DNA of 64,000 nucleotides, from contig WNNJ02002901.1 of the NCBI GenBank assembly GCA_012934845.2, positions 124,001 through 188,000 on the forward strand, given 5' to 3'. Positions 31,690 to 43,811 of the stretch are shown in pieces (position 1 is the stretch's first letter; each line of letters starts with the position of its first letter). Source of the DNA: Pomphorhynchus laevis. Its lineage: Eukaryota; Acanthocephala; Palaeacanthocephala; Echinorhynchida; Pomphorhynchidae. The position numbers were made by a program, and so were the translations under genes. The notes beneath the pieces were generated by a model. The model saw only the letters and a program-made list of their open reading frames with translations, searched no databases and had not been told where the DNA came from.

Positions 31690-34600
31690 ATTTAATGTAA
31701 AACGTTTTTTACAATAGCTTTAGCAATGAACGTATATCAACAATTAATTACGATTCAATAAGTGAGATATTTTATTTTTAAAACAGCAATTATTCATTTA
31801 TAATTAACTACATTCCTATCAATTCGCATTATATTTTTATATTTATTACTTTATTATTAAAGTAATATTATTTATTATTTATTACTTTATATATTACTTT
31901 ATTTTTTTGTTATTTAACTGCAACAGGATATTTTAAAAATAAACGATTTTGATCGACTTATTGAAGATCCAATAAATATGACCATTTATCGTGATAAAAT
32001 TGTGAATGTCTTTCTTTAAGGAGAGCAGGCAGTATCTACTGAAAACATTCTGCTTAAAAAATTAAACAAAGGTTAAATAACTCATAATAAATTATTTATA
32101 AATTTTATTACCTCACATAAAAGACATCTTGGGTACAAAGAAATAATTTTTACAAAAAATTATTTTGAGAAAACAAAAATAAGATTTAGCAAAACATTAA
32201 AATTAAATTCAAAGAAAATTTGATTGATCAAAGAAAATATTACTATATAAGATAATTATAATATAATTATAATATAATTATATTATAATTATAATATAAT
32301 TATATTTTATATAATATAATGATATATATGATATAACATTATATATTATGTAATATATAATTTATACACTTATTAATATATAAGTGTAGCAATTTATTGT
32401 AATTTAAAATATAAGTTTAATATCCGAAATATAAGATATAAATTGTTATAATTGTTATTGATTGTAATATTAATAACAAATGTAATATTTTAATAACAAT
32501 TTCATTGTTATTTAAATAGCTCTGGTATCAGTTGTTATTCAAATGATAATGCTTTTTAGTTGGCGGTGTGATATGCAAATGGTTGATAATAATAAAAACG
32601 TTTTTATTATACACTAGACTTTAAAGAACTTCCTCAAATTTATTATCGAGCTGTGTTATAAGCTGTTATGTTTTTTAATTCGATTGTATTTACTTGAAGA
32701 TTGTGAAGTGTTTAACAACATGTTCTTCTTATTCTTAAGAGCACTTACCATCTTGTCAGTTTTGAATTTTTTCAAGTCGATAATGTTTAATTTTTTTGTC
32801 AAGACTATAACATTCCATTTTCGTATGCTAAATTATAATCAATTCCTTACTAATTGCTCACCCAATCTATTCTTTAGTGTTCTTTCTATTTTGCCACTTT
32901 TGAGATTCTTCAAGTCGATATAATATATTTTTAAATTATTATTTAATTTGCTTGTTTGCTAACTATTTTACTTTTTACCATTGCTATGTGATAAAATATG
33001 ATTTTTATACGTTCTTATAAGTTATTTTAATTTAATTAAAAACTTATTACAAGTTTGTTTTTAAAATTTAAGTTATTTATTAGCATTTGGTGGAAAATTA
33101 ACGTATTTTATGTTTGAATTCCCTAAAGTTAATTAAATTTATTTAAAAATTTCTATATAATTTGACTTGTTAAAAATATAGCACTTTTCTGTCATTCGCT
33201 TAATCGGGTACTATTAATAATTCATTTTTTAAATATCTTTGCAATTTAAGATAAATAAGCAATATGATTAATATATAAATATTTTAAACAACTTAGAATA
33301 TTATGATTATTGTGATTATAAAATGTATATTTCACTATTTAAGAAACCATCGGTTCTGTTTATTTCACCTTTTTATATTCCCTGATATTTCCCTGTTCTC
33401 ATATTTCTGAAAATGACCTAAGAGAAATTTAAAATTCCCTAAAGAAGATATGAATACTGATATTTTAATCGGTATAATCAATGACAAATGGTTAACAGCA
33501 TAATTAGACTTTCTTTATATTTTTTAATTACAACTTTTAGATTCGACGATTTTTTAATTCTTAAAATATTAAAATTACAATTTTAAGCATAAAACTTTTT
33601 GTTATTGGCCGCTTATAGCTCAATATAACAATTGTGCCACAACGTGAAAGCTAGTGAAATACCTTAACTTGCTGCGATTATTGATATTCATTAAGTTAAT
33701 TAATTACCAAGTAAGTGTAGGGAAACGGGATTTCCGTGTTCACAATTGCACGCGGAAATACAATTTTATTTATTCTGGTAAGTACAATTTTACAATTTTA
33801 TAAAATTAAATTAAATACTCCCATTTCAAGGTATAATCTCTAATATAAAAGATAATCTCTGATATAATTATAATTGAAATTTTATAATTATAATTGAAAT
33901 TGCTATCTAATAATTATTTATTGGTAATTATTAATCAATAATGATTAAATAATAATATATCTAAATAAGTATTATTGAAATTTTTATAATTTTATAATTA
34001 TAATTGAAATTTAAATCAACATAAAATAATTATAATTATCTTATTTATAATTCGTATTATCCAAAACTTTATAAAGTGCTTATCATGTACGCTCGTCGTG
34101 TTCGTAGATTGGGAAGTTCAAAGTTATCAGATAAGCAATTTTTCTTTGAATCTTAAAGTGTGGTAGATATCCCAAATCAGTTAGTAGGCAAATGAATTTA
34201 TACGTTGTAATTTAAGTTATCAAGTATCATTTCAGTACAATTTTTAAAAATAATAAAATGTATGTTTCCCTGATAATTAGTATTTTTATAAATTTTAAGT
34301 AATTATCTTATGATACAAAATAAATTAAATAATAGATTCATACCAAACTGTGCAGTAGTGGATTAAAAATTTTGAAATAGCAAATTTAATGATTGAGTTA
34401 AACTTTCAAGTTAAACTTTTTTAAATTCCGTATATAATTTGAATAATAATTCTCGGCTTGCATTTTGACTATGTTTGTATTAATCTTCTTTATTTTCATC
34501 GAAAAGAAATAATATTTTTAGTTTGATTTTATACGATAAAATAAAATTTAAAAAATTATACAAGATTTATATTTTATATTATATTTTGTATTACACATAA

Positions 34601-35133
34601 AAACAATAAGATAATAATTCGATATATTCAGTAAATTGTGGAATTGTGATGAAAACTTCTGGAACTTAACCAAATTTGTTAAGCTGCCTAGTTTATAAAA
34701 AAAAATTCTGACGAAAATAATTTACATTTTATTTAATTCTAATTATTACATTTTAACAAAAATAATAATTTATGAAGTAAATTATTATTAATTGTTCTAA
34801 AATAAAATAGAAAATAATAATTTAATATTTATATATAATGTAATTTCTTAAATTTTAGGTGTCAGCAATTTCAGATCTATAAAACCTTTTTTCAAAATGA
34901 GCTGTGCTCTATTGTATGTATCCTCTCTTCGTACTTGGAACATTTTCTATTTTCGTAAAACGTGAAAGTATCATCTGTCGACTTTCTAAAATAAAATAAA
35001 TAATTAATAATTTAATTATTACTAAATAATTAATAATTAATAATTAATAATAAACGCAATTTCTTGAATTTTATGTATCAGCAATAACAGATCTATTTTT
35101 GTTTAGTTATAAAACCTTTTTGATTTGTAACCA
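31690..35133. other. Intergenic AT-rich DNA upstream of the GPCR
   Basis: No exon or RNA gene was recognised. A frame at 31930-32020 behind a CAACAG acceptor-like site was considered as a DNPEP exon and rejected. AT microsatellites lie at 32240-32350. Two closely related stretches of about 90 bp, both containing AATTTTAGGTGTCAGCAAT or TTTTATGTATCAGCAATAAC and then ACAGATCTAT-like sequence, lie at 34840-34885 and 35055-35100 just before the GPCR start. Confidence 0.5.
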
Positions 35134-36099
35134 ATGTTTTTCCAATGCAAAGATAGCCTAAGCATCGCTTTAATAAGAACTACAGTTTGGATTGATAGAA
35201 TATTCCCATTAATTCTACTTCTTGGATTGCCGGGTAATTTTATGCTGTATCGAACAATGCAGAATTCTTTATATAGATTAACACGCATGTCGGTATATTT
35301 TAAAGCCATGGCCATATCCGATAGTATATTGCTTTTTGTCAATTTTGGACGATGGATTGAAGCAAACAGGTTAATTAAAATATTTAAACTGACCGATTGT
35401 AAATGGCTATTTTTTATTGGTTTGTCATCGCACCAAATATCGAACTATATTTTGCTACTTTATAACATGGATAGAGCTGTATTTGTAATGCGCCCAAATA
35501 TTGGTCTAAAATACCTCAGTCGAAAAATATGCACTATTTCGTGCATCGTAATTGCATGCATCATTACTTTAATTATGTCTCATTGGCTATTTATATTACA
35601 ATACAGCGATGCCCACAATATAGTTTCTGGAGCACCTTGTAAATATTATCCTTTTGCAGAAACTTGGGGTAACGTCGGCTGGCCTGTCTTCTTCAATATA
35701 TTTTGTGTGGGAATTCCGTTCATTGGTATTTCAATTTTTCCTATTTTACTTATTCGATTTGTAAGGAAAGCTGATATGTCGAATACATGTGAAAGGATAA
35801 GTCACTATCAACGACAAACCCTAAGAAATTCAATCGTATTATGCTTATTTTATCTCGTTTGCTCAGTTCCATACACAATACTCCAATATTTGACACCATT
35901 GATTTATTTAAATAGATCGTGCCATGTTCACACATTCTGGATTGTTATAAATTCTATATTTGGACAGATTGGACTGGTAATATACGCCATGAAATTTTAC
36001 TTGCTGGCTTCTCAAACTCTCGTTATTCGTAAAAATATTTTGAAAATTCTTAAAAACGAGAAAATTCAAACAAAATCTGCTCAAATTCAAGCCACTTAA
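35134..36099 (+). CDS. Class A (rhodopsin-like) G-protein-coupled receptor, single exon
   Basis: 321 codons from ATG 35134 to TAA at 36097. Seven hydrophobic segments lie at about 20-42, 55-75, 88-113, 132-156, 182-210, 230-254 and 266-292. Class A marks: N35 in GLPGN (TM1), D63 in AISDS (TM2), C89 and C169 as the likely TM3-loop 2 disulfide, D113-R114 in NMDRAVFV at the end of TM3 (DRY variant), P246 in CSVPY (TM6), and YAMKFYLL in TM7 instead of NPxxY. The NM-D-R-x-x-x-V-x-x-P pattern and the altered TM7 are common in the expanded peptide/FMRFamide-like receptors of flatworms and rotifers. The ligand is unknown. The N-terminus is short (about 19 residues) with no signal peptide. It is intronless and isolated, with no neighbouring gene within 2 kb. 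Confidence 0.85.
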   Translation: MFFQCKDSLSIALIRTTVWIDRIFPLILLLGLPGNFMLYRTMQNSLYRLTRMSVYFKAMAISDSILLFVNFGRWIEANRLIKIFKLTDCKWLFFIGLSSHQISNYILLLYNMDRAVFVMRPNIGLKYLSRKICTISCIVIACIITLIMSHWLFILQYSDAHNIVSGAPCKYYPFAETWGNVGWPVFFNIFCVGIPFIGISIFPILLIRFVRKADMSNTCERISHYQRQTLRNSIVLCLFYLVCSVPYTILQYLTPLIYLNRSCHVHTFWIVINSIFGQIGLVIYAMKFYLLASQTLVIRKNILKILKNEKIQTKSAQIQAT

Positions 36100-38129
36100 T
36101 TCCAAATAGCAGCACTTTGTCTATGTTTCTTTCTATATAATTTTAGTTTCTGCTTTTTAATATTAGATTATCTTATAATTACGAAATTAATTATAATTAG
36201 AATATAATTGTTTGAACATTTTTCAGTTTGTTTTTAGGACTGCAATGAGCTTCTATTTAAAGATTAAAATAACTTGAATTTTATCATATTTGAATTTTAA
36301 TAAATTTGAATTTAATTAATTTTTAATATTTGTAATATCTAAATATTCTTAATATTTAGAATATTAAGAATATATTCTAAATATTTTTAAATATTTTTAT
36401 AATATTTTTAATTAATTTTTAATTTTTTCAAGTCAAAAAAATGAACAATGATTTAATAACTAATTTTATTCGTTTAAACAATATAATTCTTTAAAATCAT
36501 TTGAATAATTTAATTAAATCATATTTTTAAATAAGATATTACAAAAAATGAGGTCAAACACTAAAATTATAACATACATAAATAATCAAAATATATTTAA
36601 AAATATATTTAAACATTAGTAAATAATTAAAAAGTTTCTAGGCATTGTGGGCTCTTTTAATCTTTTATAAATAATCAAACGTTCAATTTTTACAATCTTA
36701 TAAGTAATTAAAGCTTTTTTATTTAAAAAAATTCTAAAATTCCCTATAGATAAGAATTTAGTATATATTATACTATTAATGAATTCACACGAGGATAATT
36801 GATGAAGCCGACTATTAATATTATTATAATATTAAAATTATAATATAATATAATATATTATAATTATAATATTACTATTATAATTAAATTTAACTCAAAT
36901 TTAACTTTTTACAATAAAATATTTAAATTAAACTTATTTTTATACACTCATAAACAATGAAGTTTCAAGTTTTTATTATAGATGAAAATTAAAATTATTT
37001 GCGTTTTTATAAAGTGAAAACTACCAGAGTTTAATCTTTCGGACTTTTAATATTTCGGACTTTTAATTTTCGGAATTTAAAATTAAAGAAAGTTCTTCTA
37101 TTTTTAATTAAAATAGATTAATAATTAATGCAATTAATTATTAATCACTCAAAGAAGTCTACTTATTTTTTTATTATAAATTGAAATTGAAATCTCTTAT
37201 TATATCTAAAATTGAAATCTCTTAGTCTTAACAAAATTTTTATATCTCCTAATTTCTAATGAACCGATTAATAGATATTATCTATTAAGGAAGAACTATA
37301 GTTCTATAATATTAGATAATATTATAGAACTATATCTATATATAATTATATCTATACTATATAATTATGGTTCTATAATATCGCAGGAAGAACTGCGATA
37401 TTAATAACAGCAGTATTAATGCAAATGATGATTTTCCTATTAGGTACAAAGTAAATACATTAAGTACCTACTTTATAGGTACCTAGCTACATAGTATAAT
37501 ATAAAATATTTTCTTCCTAACACTTTACAACATTTCTTAGCACTTTCATTCTTTTTATTGTTATCTTTGTTCTCTTCTTATTTTTTAGTTCCTTCTCTCA
37601 TATTTTTCAACTTATAGAAATGCTGACTTCATAATAAGTTACTAACCTGAAGAGCAATTAAATCTAGCTATCGAGATAATATAGATATCGAAGATACTTT
37701 GATAAAGTACATAATGGATTATATTATAATATAATCCATTATATTATAGTCCATTATATTAGTACATAATATAATATATTATAATATAATATATTATAAT
37801 TATATTATAATACATTATTTTATTCTGTTAAAATTGAGCTCGTGTGCCATCTAATCATATGTTCAATTATTCACTCGAGACAATTTGTCTCGTGTGGATA
37901 ATTGATTATGCCTAAACATATGATACTATTTTATATAATACATTATAATACATTATAATTTAATTTATTATAATAGAATAGAATATTATTGTATAATAAG
38001 ATTTTAAGAATTGCCATAATTTGTAATGATATTAACTTTCTTTAAAATCTTTTAAATAATTTAATATATACATATTTTAAACTGGGTTACTAATTACAAG
38101 TAACTAGGTTATCAACCAAATATTATTAA
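36100..38129. other. Intergenic AT-rich DNA with a long imperfect hairpin
   Basis: No gene seen. TATAATATAATA-type runs occur at 36830-36880 and 37720-37810. A hairpin at 37854-37925 has inner arms TCAATTATTCACTCGAGAC (37863) and GTCTCGTGTGGATAATTGA (37887) with a 5-base loop, and outer CATATG blocks that also pair. A stray ACACGAGGATAATTGATGAAG-like piece at 36787 resembles one arm, so this may be a small dispersed palindromic element. Confidence 0.55.
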
Positions 38130-38270
38130 AAATTCCTCCTGATGATCACTAATCCTTATTCTGATATACCGTTTGTTATTTATTAGTCAATTCATAAAAA
38201 TTAACTTTTATTTAAAATTCCAATTTTTAATTTTAACTTTATATAAATTATATATAAAGAAAATATATAC
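38130..38270. repeat. Inverted-orientation fragment of the Penelope-tail module
   Basis: The reverse complement of the family: CTCCTGATGATCACTAATCC then TTATTTATTAGTCAATTCAT and the AT-rich middle. It is cut inside the structured core (only the CTGATGA-side arm of the closing stem remains) and sits just upstream of the R2-like element. Confidence 0.6.
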
Positions 38271-38579
38271 AAATAAATTATATACATTTTTGACTTAACA
38301 AAAAGTTTGTGAGATAATATAACATACAATAATATAAAATTACAATGAACGATTTCAGAAGAACGACTTCAGAAAATAATGGACTAACGACTTTAGAAGG
38401 CTCCGACGGCTACAAAGTGGCATTAAAGACATCAGCTTAAACACACACTTTCAACACTAATCAACACTATAACTACAACGGTAGTTTCTTGGTTAATTAA
38501 TACTTACAATAAAATACACAATAAAATAATATAACACACAATTATAACTACTAACAACTACGATCTAGCGAAATAACGT

Positions 38580-41340
38580 GAATCAAGTGATTCGAAACAC
38601 AACCATGTCCGAATCCGGTCAGTGCTCGATCTGTCAGAGAACATTCATACTGACAGCTGCTGCGACAATTCATAATCATAAGCCAAGGCCTGGTCGTCCG
38701 GAATATAGACGCGCACCTATTATACACGACATCTCTGGAAATATGCACTATATTCGCTTCCCATTAAACGGTGATGTGCAGCCAAACCCCGGGGCTGACT
38801 CCGATTAAGCGAAATGTTACATCCATCTGCGTGTTTCAATGCATTAGGGTGTCGGTACAGTTCTAAGGATTCCCCGCGCCGCTCGACCAGAAATTGCAAT
38901 TCGCCTGTATGATTTGATTTCCACGATTGTGCCGACGTTGGAGATGAACGAACCTGGATTGCCTTGTTGGCCTTCCCCAAGCAAGTCATTTGAGTTCCAC
39001 AGCGCAACAATGTCAAATCTACTCTTAGTTTATCAAACATTTTGAAACAGAACTGTGTCTTTTAACGGTATAACTATACAATGTGTTTCTCCGTCCGAGC
39101 ACATCACGACAGTCAATAGACAGTCCCAATCTACAGCCAATTGTAAGCGTGATTGGTTGAGCAAGCGAATGTATGATAAACTGAAGGACGGGGATGTATC
39201 TGGAGCAGCGCGATTGTTAGGCAGTGATGACTCCTTCCTTGTCCCCTGTCAAGATACATTGGAGCTTCTTTGAAACCAACAACTACCTGTATCGAGCTCC
39301 TTTAATTAGGCACAATACGACATCCACACCTCGGAGGGTTCTATAGAAATTTTCAGCCCATCATATGATGCCCTAATTTACACCCAAGTTGCTACCGTCG
39401 GTGATCTCGAAGTAGACCCCAAAGCGTCCCTACTTTTGCCGGAATGGCATCGTGCGAATCCGTAACACATGCAATAAATTCGTTCCCTTCCGCATCGACA
39501 AAAGGTCCAGACGGATTAAGACCTTTTCACTTAAAGGACCTTACATGCCCGTCCGCTGGCATTGCGGTAACAACCTTTTACTTTCAATGGTTGCTTTCAC
39601 ACGATTGAAAGCAATCGGTCACCGTGAGAAAGCAATAGCTTTCACACGGTGACAGGCAATATACCAGAGCGTATCCGTCGAATCTTGTTTGGCGCTTATT
39701 TAATCGCTCTACGGAAGAAATCTGGAGGCGTGCGACCCATCGCCATAGGCTGTTATTTCCGTCGTATGACTGGTAAAATTGTGGTTCGACATGCATCCAA
39801 ATTATTAGCGATTCACTGTATACCACATTAGTTGAGGGTTTTGGAGAAACATGTCGTTCCAGGATCTGTCATGATCAAGTTGGACTTCTTTAACGCGTTC
39901 AACTGCCTAAAGAGGTCGGCTATGTTAAGTCAGGTTCGTAAAGAGATCCCCGTCATTTACAATTTCGTCGAAGCATGTTATGCGAACCCGACTGACCTTT
40001 GTCAAGGACTAAACATAATCGACTCTGCAGAGGGTGCTCAGCAGGGAGATCCTTTGGATCCCCTCCTCTTTTCGCTTACAATATTCGAAATGTCACAACT
40101 AAGGAAATCACAATTTCGTGTTTGGTACATGAACGACTGTACTTTGGGCGGTCAGTAAACGACATGGAGGAGGATATTAAAACCATCCAACTACTCGGTT
40201 CCGATCTTGGTTTGTGTTTAAATCAAAGCAAATGTGAAATTATCGCAATGGACATGGAGACAAGCAATCGTCTACTTGAACTGTTCCCAGGATCACAACT
40301 CGTCTACTTGAACGGTTCCTATTACAGATCAAACTCAGCCACATTATTGGGGTGCCCCATTGGTTTTATAGATAGCATTGATCAACAAATGACGGAGTTT
40401 ATATCACACTTTAAGCTCGTTGGATCTAGGATCCGGGATCTTTGGCGGTAATATGCACTGTTCCTTCTAAGGAACTGTTTCAATCTCGCAAAATTATCTT
40501 ACTTCCTTCGATACACTCCGTCTTTTCCCAACGATTCAGTGCTAAATATGACGGTTAGTTACACAAGATCCTTCAGGCCGTACTTAGCTTACCTCTATCT
40601 GACAAGACATGGAAGCAGGCAACCCTACCAATCAAGTGTGGCGGCCTAGGAGTTTGCACTGTTAAGAATACAATGCTCTCTGCCGACATCTCATCTCTCG
40701 ACCGTTGAACTTACGCGTAAAATTTTAGCTTGTCTTAGTGATCAACTGATTGAGCCGAATCCACAACTTCTATATGAGGCAATCTTTCGCTGCAGAGATT
40801 TCTTTGGACGATTTTCCGTTGGAAAATGTTTCCAGAAAACGATGGTCCCGTCCGGTTTATCACAAGCTAATACATGACGTATTGCTTGGAGTTACTACTC
40901 TGCAGGATCGTGCTCGTACTTTAGCAATCGCATCTTTGCATTCGGATGAATTTATCTTCGCCCTCCTAATCTCATCACTTGGAAATCGATTGGATAATCG
41001 GAGTCTATCTATCGCGGTTGCATTGCGACTAGGCATTCATTTTCACCAACCCTACGCATACAAATGTGGGACAATGACGGAATTCCCAGATGGTCATTGG
41101 CTTTATTGCCAACGCAGCATATATCGGCATAGCCGACACGCCGAAGTTAATAACATCATAAGGATAACCTTGTGGCTGCGAGCATCCAGAGTCGGCTTGA
41201 ACCTAGCGGAATCTCTCGTTATGATGAAAGGCGTCCTTATGGTGTCACAGTCGTCCCGTGGTCAACCGGAAAGTGATTGGTATGGGATTTCATCTGCATA
41301 AATTCCCTGGCGAGAAGTTACCAGGCCTCTGCAACCCATT
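38580..41340 (+). pseudogene. R2-like (restriction-endonuclease type) non-LTR retrotransposon, decayed
   Basis: Successive frames on the + strand, with frameshifts and stops between them, read as one element. 38605-38808 has a CCHH zinc-finger start (CSICQRTFILTAAATIHNH) and a 2A-like GDVQPNPGA. 39055-39273 carries the linker with DKLKDGDVSGAARLLGSDDS, seen before reverse transcriptase in a widespread invertebrate family. 39649-39831 is RT fingers (LRKKSGGVRPIAIGCYFRR). 39832-40158 is RT palm (KLDFFNAFNCLKR, EGAQQGDPLDPLLFSL, YMNDCTLGG). The thumb runs to 40451. 40750-41301 is the C-terminus with a broken Cys/His motif (YKCGTMTEFPDGHWLYC...H) and nuclease-like end. The catalytic YxDD is YMND, so even the RT core is mutated. 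It is clearly GC-richer than its surroundings, suggesting a younger insertion or different codon use. Confidence 0.85.
38770..38796 (+). other. 2A-like ribosome-skipping motif, final Pro replaced by Ala
   Basis: In frame with the zinc-finger frame, NGDVQPNPGA closely matches the 2A consensus D-(V/I)-E-x-N-P-G-P. Such motifs occur near the N-terminus of several non-LTR retrotransposons. Here the E is Q and the last Pro is Ala. The frame stops four codons later, so this copy cannot function as a joined polyprotein. Confidence 0.6.
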
Positions 41341-41344
41341 AAAT

Positions 41345-43508
41345 ATCCTTTAGATGTATTCGTAAAGACCTATCTTTACACTTTTTATGAATTGCGATAA
41401 ACTTAATATTTTTACGTGTCTTAAGTGAAATTGTTTTGTCAAGATAATGAATTAATAAATATCCTTATTGATTATCATTTATTTTTATAAATCAAATAAA
41501 ATAAGAAATTCTTTTTGATCTACAAACGATTTGTCAATAAAATAATGTTAAATGATGAAATATTTACCATACGAATTTGTTCGAAAATGAATATTTCTTT
41601 ACGAATATATTCTTTTATTATATAAAAGAATACTTCTTTACGAATTTGTTCGAAAATGACCAAGCCCTTTTTGATTCTACAAAAGGGCACTGAACTTACA
41701 AATACTTTTAAGCTGCCAAAATAAAAGTAAAGACAAAAGCTAATGTCAGTGTCAAAATTTTTGTAATGATTTTATGAACTAATGATCATCTCATTAATCG
41801 TTCAATTAAAATCGCTCAATATAAATGCGTTACATAAACACAAATATTAAAACGATTTCTAAATGAGTTTTAGTTAATAATAACTGAAATTAATATCAAA
41901 TAGGATATCGTATTTTTCTAAACCACTGAATTGCATCTAAGCATTTTGCGATCTTCAAATTACGATAAGCATTTAATAATTTTTGATTTAAATTACAAAT
42001 TATCAAAATTATGACTTTGTGAGTTTTGATTCGTTTGAATACTTTGTAATTGTAAAAATAAACTTGATTTATTTGATATTTCACTGACTAACCGTCAACT
42101 TCATTAGAAATTTGAATTTCCCAATGCTGTTGCCTTTGTAATAGTTAAACATAAATGCTTAACATAAATTTTATTTTCCCTTTTGTTATTTGTGAAATAA
42201 CAATTTTTATGAACACGACCATTTATAATTATTAAATTTTATAAATTTCTTATTTTGAAGCTAAAAACTTTTTCTAATGGTGCAAATCATCTTATGTTGA
42301 TTGCATGAAGTAAAACAAATTTACACCTCAACTTTTGCCTTTAGCTATCTGCTATTATTACGAATGGTACAAGCAACTAAAACTAACAATTATGCTAGTC
42401 ATTAAAAGGCACATTCCATTTTAATTTGACTTAAGGCGAACAAGTGATTTAGAATTAGAGCTAGCGCTAATAGTATTACTGTAATTACTTGAAGAGGCAT
42501 TATTAAATGTATTCTAAGCGGTGATGAAATGCTTCTTATTCAGCCCTTTAACCGAATTGGATGAGACGGTTGCGGACGATGCATAAATAAATTCAACTAG
42601 TGTGTTTATTTAGAAAACTAAACCTCTCTTTGTTGTGACAACGACATTTCTGATGGATTTACAGTTAATGAATTTTCTCAATTAATAAGAAAATAGGTGT
42701 TGTGGATATCATATATCAAATATGCATATGTAACCTTTGAGAATTTCGAGAGTAAAAGAGAGCTAAGTATACGAGTTTTTAATACTGTTAAAGCGCACAG
42801 TTAACAATATCCTTCAAATGTCATTGTAAATAGATAAAATCTTTTTGCTCAACACCTGATTGATTTCAGGTAAATCTATGTATTCAGATTTGTACTTATA
42901 TCGAATTCTCAAAAGTTTGTAATATTCAGGTTTACCATTTACTTTTAGAATTTTGTTAAGGATCGCGGAAATACGGATAGTTAGTAAATGCATATGTGTA
43001 TATGTATAAATATATATTTATGTATATGCTCATATACATTTACTGACTATTATTGGTTATATATTATATACTTACAATTGAATAATCCTTGGTAATGATG
43101 TGCCCACGTGCCACCAAAATATATATTCAAAATTATATAATTTTTTAATAATGTCTCTTCGCCTTATTTGCAATCTAACGACAATTGGAGACACCTTAAT
43201 GTGATTGCATTTAAATTTGAATTTAAATGCATTTTAATTTAAAGCCAAATTTAATTATATTTAAATCATCAAAATACAAGGCTATTAAATGTTAATGTTG
43301 ATGATTATCTGTCGCATTGCTTGGCGGAATATTAATATTTAAATTATTATTAAAAAATTGATTTTTCTGAGATGTTCAGAAAAAATGTTCGATGTCTATA
43401 ATTCCCCAGGTTTATAAATTATTCTATTATATGGTAAACTGAATTTTGCAAGTTTCGTTAATATCATTTATGTGATTTCTGTAGAAATACTTGGTTTTTA
43501 ATTCTAGG
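41345..43508. other. Intergenic, no gene seen
   Basis: A short direct duplication containing TACGAATTTGTTCGAAAATGA occurs at about 41571 and 41640. Nothing with coding similarity was found. Confidence 0.5.
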
Positions 43509-43811
43509 ATGATACTGAAATGTTCTAGGATTGTAAATGTCCTAAATGTTCTAGATTCAAATCTTCAACGAATTTTGCTTGAAGGCAAAAATGCGTTGAA
43601 GGTTCAAATCCGATTTAAATCGAATAAGTTTCACGAATTTTACGGAGTTATAGAAAAACTGCAAACAAAAGACCCAATCATTCAAACGAATGATTTCGAA
43701 TTAAATAACTTTTTACTGAAAAGTAGCCACTTTTTTAACAAAAACCATCAAAGTATTTTTACATGGAAACAAAAAGAAAAATTACTACCAACTTTAGGAA
43801 GCCAAGACTAG
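43509..43811 (+). CDS. Hypothetical open frame, about 100 codons
   Basis: ATG 43509 to TAG 43809. The predicted protein is basic, with a mixed residue composition unlike the Lys/Asn/Ile-only frames around it (for example LQRILLEGKNALKVQIRFKS and FKSNKFHEFYGVIEKLQTKD). Its C-terminus ends KEKLLPTLGSQD. No signal peptide, membrane segment or known motif is visible. AG dinucleotides preceded by TTCT lie inside the first 50 bases, so it could be an exon rather than a complete gene. There is no neighbouring exon I can link to it. Chance remains a real possibility. Confidence 0.3.
   Translation: MILKCSRIVNVLNVLDSNLQRILLEGKNALKVQIRFKSNKFHEFYGVIEKLQTKDPIIQTNDFELNNFLLKSSHFFNKNHQSIFTWKQKEKLLPTLGSQD

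Noticed and set aside
31930-32020. Possible last DNPEP exon behind a CAACAG acceptor-like site
   Set aside because: The encoded 30 residues do not resemble the M18 C-terminus, whereas the exon at 24454 does and is supported by the matching exon of the upstream paralogue.
38551-39040. Minus-strand frames opposite the R2-like element
   Set aside because: They are shadows of the plus-strand zinc-finger and linker frames, which carry recognisable motifs.
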